This document shows, one piece after another, positions 16,451 through 24,272 of a stretch of DNA of 64,000 bases (the stretch's first letter is position 1; each line of letters starts with the position of its first letter). Source of the DNA: CANHBY01 sp031374415 (lineage in GTDB: Bacteria; Pseudomonadota; Gammaproteobacteria; Burkholderiales; Burkholderiaceae_C); NCBI GenBank assembly GCA_031374415.1, contig JANMGB010000259.1, positions 1 through 64,000 of the forward strand. Reading direction: 5' to 3'. The translations under genes were made by a program, and so were the position numbers. Below the pieces are notes generated by a model. It was not told the origin of the DNA. It worked only from the letters and a program-made list of their open reading frames with translations, and did not search any database.

Positions 16451-16944
16451 TGAGCGCGGTCGGGGTTCAGGCGCCTAAGTTGTGGCGCCGAATGGCTTGT
16501 TTTCTCTATGAGGGGATGATGCTTTTCGGCTTGGGCCTCATTCCAGGTGCGGTCGGCGCAGGGCTTAAAGCCATTTTCGAGCTCAGCTTTGCGTCCGAGA
16601 TCGAAGCCGGGCTCAGGGTGTTGACTTTCGCTGTATATGCCGTTTACTTTACCTGGTGTTGGTCTCGACGGGGTCAAACCCTGCCGATGCAAACCTGGCA
16701 CATTCAAGTCGTGACATTGCAGGGCCAGTTACTCACACAAAAGCAAGCCTTTTTGCGCTTCCTGGCGTGTTGGATTTGGATCGCGCCCAGCGCCCTCATT
16801 TGTCTGGTGGCCGGATTCAACCGCTGGCAAGCGATCGCTTGTGTGCTGCTTGGCTTTGGGGTCTATGCGACCCTTTCCCTCCTGCACCCCCAGAGACAGT
16901 TTTGGCATGACGCATGGTGCGGTACCCAGCTGATTTCAAAATAG
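16447..16944 (+). CDS. RDD-family membrane protein
   Basis: A 165-residue integral membrane protein with about three to four hydrophobic helices. The N-terminal KLWRRMACFLYEGMMLFG corresponds to the conserved Arg-containing first helix of RDD proteins, with Asp replaced by Glu. Further landmarks are FTWCWSRRGQTLPMQTWHI and the C-terminal FWHDAWCGTQLI. Some RDD proteins are ion antiporters, but most have no proved role. ATGA coupling to the DUF3106 gene puts it in the sigma-factor operon. Confidence 0.8.
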   Translation: MMSAVGVQAPKLWRRMACFLYEGMMLFGLGLIPGAVGAGLKAIFELSFASEIEAGLRVLTFAVYAVYFTWCWSRRGQTLPMQTWHIQVVTLQGQLLTQKQAFLRFLACWIWIAPSALICLVAGFNRWQAIACVLLGFGVYATLSLLHPQRQFWHDAWCGTQLISK

Positions 16945-16954
16945 TCGTGTCATT

Positions 16955-17341
16955 TTGAAGCAAACACACCCCCATCAAAAAAGATCAGGCTTGGACCGCC
17001 TGGTACATGCCGCCAGGTATTCGCTGCAGGGCCTGCGGGCCGCTTATCAGAATGAGAAAGCCTTCCGGCTTGAGGTTTGGTTGGCCCTCGTCATGATTCC
17101 CACCGCGTTTTGGCTGGGTCACGGTTGGGTGGAGGTGGCCCTGCTGGCTGGCTCGGTGATTGCCGTGATGGCGGCAGAGTTGCTGAACTCGGCCATTGAA
17201 GCGGTTGTGGATCGCATCTCGCTCGATTTGCATGATCTGTCGAAGCGGGCCAAAGACCTGGGCAGCGCCTGCGTTCTCATGTGCGTGATCTTGACCGTAG
17301 GCATTTGGACGGCAGCACTGGTCTCGCGCTTCACGCCCTGA
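16955..17341 (+). CDS. dgkA: Diacylglycerol kinase
   Basis: A 128-residue three-helix membrane enzyme that phosphorylates diacylglycerol with ATP, recycling it into phospholipid synthesis. The family signature is present: ARYSLQGLRAAYQNEKAFRLE at residues about 20-40, and the metal/substrate region AAELLNSAIEAVVDR followed by KRAKDLGSACVL. The start is the TTG at 16955 because a stop codon closes the other nearby frame and the first in-frame ATG is inside the first helix. It follows the RDD gene by ten bases on the same strand and may be its last co-transcribed gene. Confidence 0.9.
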   Translation: MKQTHPHQKRSGLDRLVHAARYSLQGLRAAYQNEKAFRLEVWLALVMIPTAFWLGHGWVEVALLAGSVIAVMAAELLNSAIEAVVDRISLDLHDLSKRAKDLGSACVLMCVILTVGIWTAALVSRFTP

Positions 17342-17357
17342 ATGTACCCACGATAGA

Positions 17358-17696
17358 TCAAACGGCGGCGTCGTCTGTCTCGCCGGTCCGGATGCGAATG
17401 ACCTGTTCGATCGCTGTGACGAAAATCTTCCCATCGCCAATTTTGCCTGTCTTAGCAGCCTTGACGATACCGTCTATGCAGCGTTCGACATCGGCATCTT
17501 TCACGGCCACCTCGACTTTGACTTTCGGCAGAAAATCAACGACGTACTCGGCCCCACGGTATAACTCGGTGTGCCCCTTCTGACGACCAAAGCCCTTGAC
17601 TTCTGTCACCGTCAAGCCGGTGACACCGATGTCTGCCAGAGCCTCGCGAACTTCTTCTAGCCTGAATGGCTTCACAATCGCAGTAATGAGCTTCAT
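17358..17696 (-). CDS. glnB: Nitrogen regulatory protein P-II
   Basis: A 112-residue trimeric signal protein that reports 2-oxoglutarate, ATP/ADP and glutamine status to targets such as NtrB and the adenylyltransferase. The T-loop motif GFGRQKGHTELYRGAEY is intact with the uridylylation site Tyr51, and the C-terminal TGKIGDGKIFV is present. I favour GlnB over GlnK from the C-terminal part and the absence of an amtB neighbour; this is not certain. The start at 17696 has GGGAG upstream. The divergent gene begins within about 40 bases, so their promoters must overlap. Confidence 0.9.
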   Translation of the reverse strand: MKLITAIVKPFRLEEVREALADIGVTGLTVTEVKGFGRQKGHTELYRGAEYVVDFLPKVKVEVAVKDADVERCIDGIVKAAKTGKIGDGKIFVTAIEQVIRIRTGETDDAAV

Positions 17697-17733
17697 TGCA
17701 AACTCCCAAGGTGCTGAAAAAGCGGTCACAAGT

Positions 17734-18900
17734 GTGGATGATTATGTCATTCGATTGCACACGGATCTGAATGACATTCGGCCTGAGACGTGGGATGAGT
17801 TGCTTCGCGCACGCGCCTCGAGCACACCCTTCATGTCTCACGCTTACTTGCTGACACTGGGAGCCACTGGGTGCGCGACCGCACACACAGGTTGGCAACT
17901 GGTCGCGCTGGGACTCTATCAAGGGGAATCTCTCCGGGCTGCCTGTGTTCTGTATGTCAAAAGCCACTCATATGGTGAATACGTGTTTGACTGGGCCTGG
18001 GCCGATGCCTATCAACGGCACGGTCTGCGGTATTACCCCAAATTGCTTAGCGCGGTACCCTTCACCCCGGTGACGGGGCCGCGATTGTTGGGATCGCCCG
18101 CTGCTCGCGCCGTTCTACTCAAAGGAATTGAGTCGCTTGCACGCCAACAGGGGTTGTCTTCGGCGCACATTTTGTTCATGGATGCCGAAGACCAAGCCAC
18201 TGCCCGCGAGGCGGGCTGGTTGATGCGACAGACCATTCAGTTCCATTGGCAAAACAGATGCCCGACGCCCTACCAAAGTTTCGATGATTTTTTGGGCAGC
18301 TTGCACCGCGACAAGCGAAAGAAAATTCTTCAGGAACGCCGGCGTGTAGCGGCCTCAGGCATCCAGTTTCGGGTGTTGCGCGGCCTTGATATCGATCCGA
18401 CCACGTGGGACTTTTTTTACAGCTGCTACACCCAGACCTATCGGGAGCACGGCTCGACGCCTTACCTCACTGCGGAGTTCTTCGCGGCTATCAGGCAGCA
18501 GTTGCCGCAGAACTGGCTCATGTTCATCGCCAGCCTGAATGACACACCCATCGCCGCATCACTGGTGGGCATCGATGAGGAAAAGCGTGCTGCCTTCGGC
18601 CGATATTGGGGCAGCACGGCGGATGTGTCGTGCCTGCACTTTGAAGCTTGCTACTACCAGCCGCTGGCGTGGTGTATTGAGCATGGCTTTGAGCGGTTCG
18701 AGGGCGGCGCTCAGGGAGAGCACAAGATGGCCCGTGGTTTGATGCCGGTGGCCACGTGGTCCGCGCATTGGCTCGCGCACCCGGAGTTTGCAAAAGCCAT
18801 CTCCGAGCACTTGACTCACGAGGGCGAATGGGTTGCTGAGCACCTGCAAGGACTGCGCACACGTCAGCCCTTCAAACACCCGCCCCAAAATGATGACTAG
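17734..18900 (+). CDS. COG3146 GNAT-like protein (peptidogalycan-biosynthesis family)
   Basis: A protein of about 388 residues of the COG3146 group, related to acyl-acceptor GNAT/FemX-like folds. Features are VLYVKSHSYGEYVFDWAWADAY, FTPVTGPRLL, LHRDKRKKILQERRRV, a second GNAT-like half with FEACYYQPLAWCIEHGF, and EGGAQGEHKMARGL near the C-terminus. No activity is established for the family despite its name. The GTG at 17734 is preferred; an ATG at 17686 is in frame but overlaps the glnB start on the other strand. The last bases form CTAG, shared head-on with the ppa stop codon. Confidence 0.8.
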   Translation: MDDYVIRLHTDLNDIRPETWDELLRARASSTPFMSHAYLLTLGATGCATAHTGWQLVALGLYQGESLRAACVLYVKSHSYGEYVFDWAWADAYQRHGLRYYPKLLSAVPFTPVTGPRLLGSPAARAVLLKGIESLARQQGLSSAHILFMDAEDQATAREAGWLMRQTIQFHWQNRCPTPYQSFDDFLGSLHRDKRKKILQERRRVAASGIQFRVLRGLDIDPTTWDFFYSCYTQTYREHGSTPYLTAEFFAAIRQQLPQNWLMFIASLNDTPIAASLVGIDEEKRAAFGRYWGSTADVSCLHFEACYYQPLAWCIEHGFERFEGGAQGEHKMARGLMPVATWSAHWLAHPEFAKAISEHLTHEGEWVAEHLQGLRTRQPFKHPPQNDD

Positions 18901-19427
18901 CTCTTGAGGTAAGCAGCGATGCCCTTGCTGATCTCTGCGCGCGCCGCGTCTGGGCCCTCCCAGCCTTTGACCTTGACCCACTTACCCTTCTCCAGGTCTT
19001 TGTAATGCTCAAAGAAGTGCTGGATTTGATTGAGGCGCAACTCGTGAAGGTCTTCGGGCTTTTGCCAGCTGGTGTAGATGGGCAAAATTTTGTCGATGGG
19101 AACCGCTAAAAGCTTGGCGTCACCGCCAGCCTCGTCGTCCATGTTCAACATGCCAATCGGTCGGCAGGTCACCACCACGCCAGGCGCCAGAGGAAATGGC
19201 GTGATCACCAATACGTCGACTGGATCGCCGTCGTCGGCCAGAGTTTGGGGCACGTAGCCGTAGTTGCAGGGGTAGTGCATGGCGGTGCTCATAAACCGAT
19301 CAACGAACATGGCGCCAGTTTCTTTGTCAACCTCATACTTGATGGGATCCGCATTCATTGGGATCTCAATGATCACGTTGAATTGATCAGGTGCATTTTT
19401 TCCAGGGGTAACGTTGTGAAGGCTCAT
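18897..19427 (-). CDS. ppa: Soluble inorganic pyrophosphatase (family I)
   Basis: A 176-residue Mg-dependent enzyme that hydrolyses pyrophosphate released by biosynthesis. Family I features are present: FNVIIEIPMNADPIKYEVDK with the catalytic Lys and Glu, YPCNYGYVPQT, the signature DDGDPVDVLV with the three metal-binding Asp, and KAWVKV-like GKWVKVKGWEG. The start at 19427 (MSLHNVTPG) fits the family; the longer frame upstream is non-homologous. A -10-like TATAAG lies about 30 bases upstream. It is divergent from hppA, which uses the same substrate. Confidence 0.95.
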   Translation of the reverse strand: MSLHNVTPGKNAPDQFNVIIEIPMNADPIKYEVDKETGAMFVDRFMSTAMHYPCNYGYVPQTLADDGDPVDVLVITPFPLAPGVVVTCRPIGMLNMDDEAGGDAKLLAVPIDKILPIYTSWQKPEDLHELRLNQIQHFFEHYKDLEKGKWVKVKGWEGPDAARAEISKGIAAYLKS

Positions 19428-19543
19428 GGGTGCATGTGAAGTGAGGATAAACCCCGATCTTATATGGCCCGGCTGACAACAGGGTTGGCCGGTTTGCCAG
19501 GGGAGTGGGCTTCCCGTAGCATGGGTTCGACTGAGGCCGAGTA

Positions 19544-19571
19544 ACCGCCGCCACGGCTCGCCGTGTGCGGT
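19544..19571. repeat. Imperfect hairpin in the ppa-hppA divergent gap
   Basis: ACCGC and CACGGC pair with GCCGTG and GCGGT around a two-base loop, with a 3 by 1 internal bulge, about 40 bases before the hppA start. No T-run follows, so it is not a terminator. It would lie in the hppA leader RNA if transcription starts further upstream. The remainder of 19428-19608 shows only the -10-like element of ppa. Confidence 0.35.
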
Positions 19572-19608
19572 CACAGGGTCAGCCCCCTTAACTGGAAGGA
19601 GCCGAACC

Positions 19609-21657
19609 TTGATCTCCACTCAGCAAGCACTCTATGGTGTCGCAGCATGTGGTGTGGCCGCCGTTGTGTACGGGTTCGCTCAGCGCGCTTGGATTTTGCG
19701 CCAAAGCATGGGTAGCGCGAGAATGCAAGTGATCGCCCTCGCGATACAGCAAGGCGCTGCAGCGTATTTGTCTCGGCAGTACAAGACGATTGCCGTCGTG
19801 GGTTTGATCCTGGCAGGTTTGTTGGCCGTCTTCATCGGCGGCCTCACTGCGGGGGGTTTTGTGGTGGGGGCGGTGTTGTCGGGTGCTTGCGGCTTCATCG
19901 GGATGAACGTCTCTGTACAGGCGAATGTGCGAACCACCCAAGCGGCCACCCAGGGTCTTGCGCCCGCCTTTTTGCTTGCCTTCAGGGGCGGTGCCATCAC
20001 GGGCATGCTGGTGGTTGGCTTGGGATTGCTGGGCGTGACATTGTTGTTCTTCGCCCTGACAAAAGGGGGATCAGTACTCGGCGCCAGCCAAGAAGCTCTG
20101 CGACCTTTGTTGGGGTTCGCCTTTGGGGCCTCTCTCATTTCAATTTTTGCAAGACTGGGTGGAGGGATTTTCACCAAAGGTGCGGATGTGGGTGCCGACC
20201 TGGTCGGCAAGGTCGAGGCAGGCATTCCCGAGGATGACCCCAGGAATCCGGCGGTGATTGCCGACAATGTGGGTGATAACGTCGGCGACTGCGCAGGCAT
20301 GGCTGCCGATCTGTTTGAAACTTATGCGGTCACCCTGATTGCCACCATGACCTTGGGCGCGTCACTCGTTGCCACGGCCCCGCTGGCTGCCGCAACCTAC
20401 CCGCTGATGCTCGGTGGGTTTTCCATCCTGGCCTCGATGCTTGGATGCCACTTTGTGAGAGCCTCAGAGGGCATGACGAATGTGATGCCGGCACTGTACA
20501 GAGGCCTGCTCGTTGCGGGGGGGGTTTCGCTGGCTGGATTTTTCGTGATCACGCAATTTGCGATGCCCGACGATGCCCTCGGCGCACATACCCAGTGGCG
20601 ATTGTTCGGTGCCTGCGCGGTGGGCTTGGTGCTGACGGGCGCCTTGGTGTGGATCACGGAGTACTACACCGGAACGGGTTACGCACCCGTTCAGCACATT
20701 GCCCAAGCATCAACGACAGGACATGGAACCAATGTCATTGCCGGTCTGGGTGTCTCAATGCGTGCCACTGCCTGGCCAGTCGCGTTTGTGTGTGTCGCCA
20801 TTGCGACCGCACACCAACTTGCCGGGCTGTATGGCGTCGCAGTGGCGGCCACCGCGATGTTGAGCATGGCGGGCATTGTGGTGGCTCTGGATGCTTACGG
20901 CCCCATTACAGACAACGCAGGAGGCATCGCGGAAATGGCGGAGTTGCCTCAGAGCGTTCGCGATGTCACCGACCCCCTTGATGCTGTGGGCAACACCACC
21001 AAAGCGATTACGAAGGGATACGCGATCGGCTCAGCGGGCTTGGCTGCCTTGGTCTTGTTTGCGGACTACACCCACGCCCTGGAGGCCCAAGGCACTCATG
21101 TGGCCTTCGACTTGTCAAATCACATGGTGATCATCGGCCTGTTCATTGGGGGCATGATCCCCTACCTTTTCGGTGCAATGGCCATGGATGCCGTCGGGCG
21201 CGCGGCCGGTGCCGTGGTAGTGGAGGTGCGTCGTCAGTTTCGCGAAATCCCAGGAATCATGGACGGCAGCCACACACCAGAATACGGACGCGCCGTGGAC
21301 ATGCTCACGACGGCCGCCATCAAAGAAATGATCGTTCCCGGCTTATTGCCGGTGGTGGCACCCGTGGCTGTCGGATTGTTGCTGGGTCCGAGCGCCTTGG
21401 GAGGCTTGCTCATGGGGACCATCGTGACGGGCTTGTTCGTGGCGCTGTCGATGTGCACAGGGGGTGGCGCCTGGGACAATGCCAAAAAATACATCGAAGA
21501 GGGGCATCATGGCGGTAAAGGATCAGATGCCCATAAAGCAGCCGTGACAGGTGACACGGTGGGCGACCCCTACAAAGACACCGCAGGGCCTGCCATCAAC
21601 CCGTTGATCAAGATCATCAACATCGTCGCGCTCTTGCTCGTGCCTCTCATAAGTTGA
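19609..21657 (+). CDS. hppA: Membrane-bound proton-translocating pyrophosphatase
   Basis: A 682-residue integral membrane pump with about 16 helices that couples pyrophosphate hydrolysis to ion export. The pyrophosphate-binding signature is clear: KGADVGADLVGKVEAGIPEDD (about 185-205), NVGDNVGDCAGMAADLFE, and near the C-terminus DTVGDPYKDTAGPAINPLIK. The cation-selectivity segment reads GNTTKAITKGYAIG, with Lys where potassium-dependent enzymes have Ala, so a potassium-independent proton pump is expected. The start is TTG at 19609 with an excellent GGAAGGAG eight bases upstream. Confidence 0.95.
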   Translation: MISTQQALYGVAACGVAAVVYGFAQRAWILRQSMGSARMQVIALAIQQGAAAYLSRQYKTIAVVGLILAGLLAVFIGGLTAGGFVVGAVLSGACGFIGMNVSVQANVRTTQAATQGLAPAFLLAFRGGAITGMLVVGLGLLGVTLLFFALTKGGSVLGASQEALRPLLGFAFGASLISIFARLGGGIFTKGADVGADLVGKVEAGIPEDDPRNPAVIADNVGDNVGDCAGMAADLFETYAVTLIATMTLGASLVATAPLAAATYPLMLGGFSILASMLGCHFVRASEGMTNVMPALYRGLLVAGGVSLAGFFVITQFAMPDDALGAHTQWRLFGACAVGLVLTGALVWITEYYTGTGYAPVQHIAQASTTGHGTNVIAGLGVSMRATAWPVAFVCVAIATAHQLAGLYGVAVAATAMLSMAGIVVALDAYGPITDNAGGIAEMAELPQSVRDVTDPLDAVGNTTKAITKGYAIGSAGLAALVLFADYTHALEAQGTHVAFDLSNHMVIIGLFIGGMIPYLFGAMAMDAVGRAAGAVVVEVRRQFREIPGIMDGSHTPEYGRAVDMLTTAAIKEMIVPGLLPVVAPVAVGLLLGPSALGGLLMGTIVTGLFVALSMCTGGGAWDNAKKYIEEGHHGGKGSDAHKAAVTGDTVGDPYKDTAGPAINPLIKIINIVALLLVPLIS

Positions 21658-21885
21658 GGCTCGGGCATCGAGGAAGTGTCTGACAAACAACTCGTTACAC
21701 GCATTTTCGCCAATCCGCGAAAATTTCCACAGTTTGGGCGTGCTTCACTCAAAGAAAACCGTGCCCGCGGCTTGAAACAGCCGCGGAGAAAAATTTCTTG
21801 CATCGCGGTCATCCGTTCAATCAGAACCTGCGTTGTTAGGCCAGGTCCATTGATTCCCCAAGTGAACGGTATGAAGGCTTCGGTC

Positions 21886-22047
21886 ATGAAAAATTTGAGC
21901 AATGCCCACCAGGCTCCCAAAACTTCGCCCCAGCAGTTTGACTGGGCTCAGGACAAAGGCAGCAAGTTGGAGCCGTTCTACATCGCGGCCATCGGCAGTG
22001 ACCGACGCAGCTTGGCTCGAGCCATTAAGTTTGATCAGCGCCGCTGA
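21886..22047 (+). CDS. Small hypothetical protein, 53 residues
   Basis: A short frame starting MKNLSNAHQAPKTSPQQF and ending AIKFDQRR. I do not recognise it. Support comes from a Shine-Dalgarno GAAGG eight bases before the ATG (21873-21877), a composition typical of soluble protein, and a strong terminator 40 bases after the stop. The frame stays open upstream to 21676, but that part crosses a hairpin (21765-21786) and looks non-coding, so the short version is chosen. The preceding gap from 21658 holds that 8-bp-stem hairpin (CCGCGGCT / AGCCGCGG) and nothing else I can name. Confidence 0.45.
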   Translation: MKNLSNAHQAPKTSPQQFDWAQDKGSKLEPFYIAAIGSDRRSLARAIKFDQRR

Positions 22048-22088
22048 CCCTGTCTCTCGGCAGAACTTTGTTACCTTCAACTTTTCGG

Positions 22089-22116
22089 TAAGGTGCCACG
22101 CGGCACCTTATTTTTT
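22089..22116 (+). terminator. Rho-independent terminator
   Basis: A perfect 9-bp stem, TAAGGTGCC (22089-22097) with GGCACCTTA (22102-22110), loop ACGC, followed directly by six T. It ends the transcript carrying the small gene at 21886 and any read-through from hppA. The remaining bases to 22226 show no feature. Confidence 0.88.
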
Positions 22117-22226
22117 GGGCTGGCCAAACGCGTGGGATTTGGTTTTAGGTCGCCACAGAACAGCGTGACTTCGGGTTCTGCTCGACGCGGTCATATATCC
22201 TCCGCGATTCACTCTTCACCTCTGCA

Positions 22227-24272
22227 ATGAACCCGACTGTTCTCAAGAGCTTGTTCGCAGGCACCATCTTCAGCAGTGCATTTTTGTTGTTCCTTGTTCA
22301 ACCCTTGATTGCCAAGCAAATTTTGCCTTGGTTTGGCGGATCGGCCGCGGTGTGGTCGATTTGCATGGTGTTTTTTCAGGTGATTTTGCTGGCCGGCTAC
22401 GCCTACTCTGACTGGATCACGCGATTGGCGGCTCGTACTCAGGCCAAAGTCCATGTCGGGCTGCTGTTGGGGAGTTTGTTTTTTTTGCCGGTTGTCACGA
22501 ACGCGCGCTGGAAGCCCAGCGGAACAGAGGATCCCACGATTTGGATTTTGGGGCTGCTTCTGACAACGATTGGCTTGCCGTATTTTTTGCTGTCGACCAC
22601 GGGGCCTTTGGTGCAATCGTGGCTCGCACGGACCCCTTGGGGCGCTCAGGTTTACCGCTATTTTTCGCTCTCGAACCTGGCGTCGTTGGCCTCGTTGCTG
22701 GCCTACCCCGTATTGATTGAGCCGCGGACTGCCCTGCTCCAACAGGCCTTGGGGTGGTCGTATGGGTACGCTGTTTTTGTGGCGCTGTGCGCTTGTGCCA
22801 GCTTTTATGCGGCGCGGCAGTCTCAAGCGCAATCGGCGGCTGCACCCACTGCGCCCGCGCCCAACAAGACAGAGACGGTGAACTCACCTGCGCCCACCTG
22901 GGGGACGCATCTGATGTGGCTGGCGTTGCCGGCCTTGGGCTCGTGGTTGCTGCTGGCAATCACCAATCACATCACGCAAAACGTTGCAGCGATTCCTTTT
23001 TTGTGGGTCTTGCCGCTGTCTGTTTATTTGTTTTCTTTTGTGCTGACGTTTGAAAGTGACCGTTGGTATCGGCGCGGTATTGCCTTACCAGCCACGGCCA
23101 TCGTTTTGGCACTGTGTGCATTCGGCCTTCAAGACAGCATTGGCTCAGATGTCAAAACTGCGCTGCCGATCTATGTGGTTGGACTGTTTGTGTTGTGCAT
23201 GTTTTTGCATGGTGAGATGGCGCGCATCCGGCCGGGACCACGGTACCTGACTCGGTTTTACTTGATGCTGTCGCTCGGCGGTGCGCTGGGTGGCGTGAGC
23301 GTGGGATTGATCGCCCCCCAGGTATTGCCTGCTTACTATGAGTTGGGGATTGGTTTGGCGCTCACGGCGCTGCTGGGTATTGCTGTGCTGCGGCCCGCTC
23401 GCATGCTCATGGCGGGCAGCCTGCTTTTGACGACTTTGTGTGTGTTTTACCTGGTCGTGCAAGTACGGGCGGATAGGCATGATGCCCGACAGATGATGCG
23501 GAATTTCTATGGCACGCTGATTTCTTTGGACAGCATAGATACAAAGCATCCCGCCAACAGCGTGCGCCAGCTTTATCACGGGTCGGTCAAGCACGGGGAG
23601 CAGTATCTCTCTGTAGAACGTCGACGCGAACCCACCACGTATTACGGTGCCACATCCGGTGTGGGCCGCGCCTTGACCACCGCCCCCGCAGGCGCACGCA
23701 AGGTCGGCCTGATCGGCTTGGGGGCAGGAACGCTTGCGAGCTACGGACGAGCCGGTGATGTCTACCGCGTCTATGAGATCAACCCGCAGGTGTTTGATTT
23801 GGCTGACAGTGAGTTCACTTTTTTGAAGGACAGTGCGGCACGCATTGATCGAGTCTTGGGCGATGCCCGCCTGGCGATGGAAAGGGAGGCGCCTCAAGAC
23901 TTCGATGTGTTGGCAGTGGATGCATTTTCGGGCGACTCAGTGCCCATCCATCTGATCACGACGGAAGCGATGGATGTTTATATGCGCCATATGAAGCACG
24001 ATGGTGTCGTGGCTTTTCATGTGACTAACCGCTTTTTGGCACTGCCGCCTGTGGTGGAGAAGATCGCGCTGGCCAAAGATTTGCATGTGGCTTTTGTGCA
24101 TGACGATGCCAAGGACTCTGATCTGCGACGCACAGACTGGGTGCTGGTGAGTCGCAGTGCAGTGCGATTGCAGCACCCCGACATCAAGTCGGTGACCTCA
24201 GCCATTGCGCCGATTCCAGGGCTTAAACCTTGGTCGGATGACTTCAATAACTTGTTTGGGGTGCTGAAGTGA
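22227..24272 (+). CDS. Membrane protein fused to a spermidine-synthase-like domain
   Basis: A 681-residue fusion. The N-terminal about 410 residues form some 10 to 12 hydrophobic helices beginning SLFAGTIFSSAFLLFLVQPL with the family sequence PLIAKQILPWFGGSAAVW. The C-terminal about 250 residues have a Rossmann methyltransferase fold like spermidine synthase: VGLIGLGAGTLASYG, VYEINPQVFDLA, VLGDARLAME and LAVDAFSGDSVPIHL. Such fusions are common and called fused MFS/spermidine synthase, but polyamine synthesis has not been shown for them in general. No speD or speE neighbour is present. Its last 29 bases overlap the 3' end of the P450 gene on the opposite strand. Confidence 0.83.
   Translation: MNPTVLKSLFAGTIFSSAFLLFLVQPLIAKQILPWFGGSAAVWSICMVFFQVILLAGYAYSDWITRLAARTQAKVHVGLLLGSLFFLPVVTNARWKPSGTEDPTIWILGLLLTTIGLPYFLLSTTGPLVQSWLARTPWGAQVYRYFSLSNLASLASLLAYPVLIEPRTALLQQALGWSYGYAVFVALCACASFYAARQSQAQSAAAPTAPAPNKTETVNSPAPTWGTHLMWLALPALGSWLLLAITNHITQNVAAIPFLWVLPLSVYLFSFVLTFESDRWYRRGIALPATAIVLALCAFGLQDSIGSDVKTALPIYVVGLFVLCMFLHGEMARIRPGPRYLTRFYLMLSLGGALGGVSVGLIAPQVLPAYYELGIGLALTALLGIAVLRPARMLMAGSLLLTTLCVFYLVVQVRADRHDARQMMRNFYGTLISLDSIDTKHPANSVRQLYHGSVKHGEQYLSVERRREPTTYYGATSGVGRALTTAPAGARKVGLIGLGAGTLASYGRAGDVYRVYEINPQVFDLADSEFTFLKDSAARIDRVLGDARLAMEREAPQDFDVLAVDAFSGDSVPIHLITTEAMDVYMRHMKHDGVVAFHVTNRFLALPPVVEKIALAKDLHVAFVHDDAKDSDLRRTDWVLVSRSAVRLQHPDIKSVTSAIAPIPGLKPWSDDFNNLFGVLK

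Noticed and set aside
21676..21885. Upstream extension of the small gene at 21886 (GTG start at 21676)
   Set aside because: The Shine-Dalgarno is too close to the GTG, the frame crosses a hairpin, and composition is random-like.
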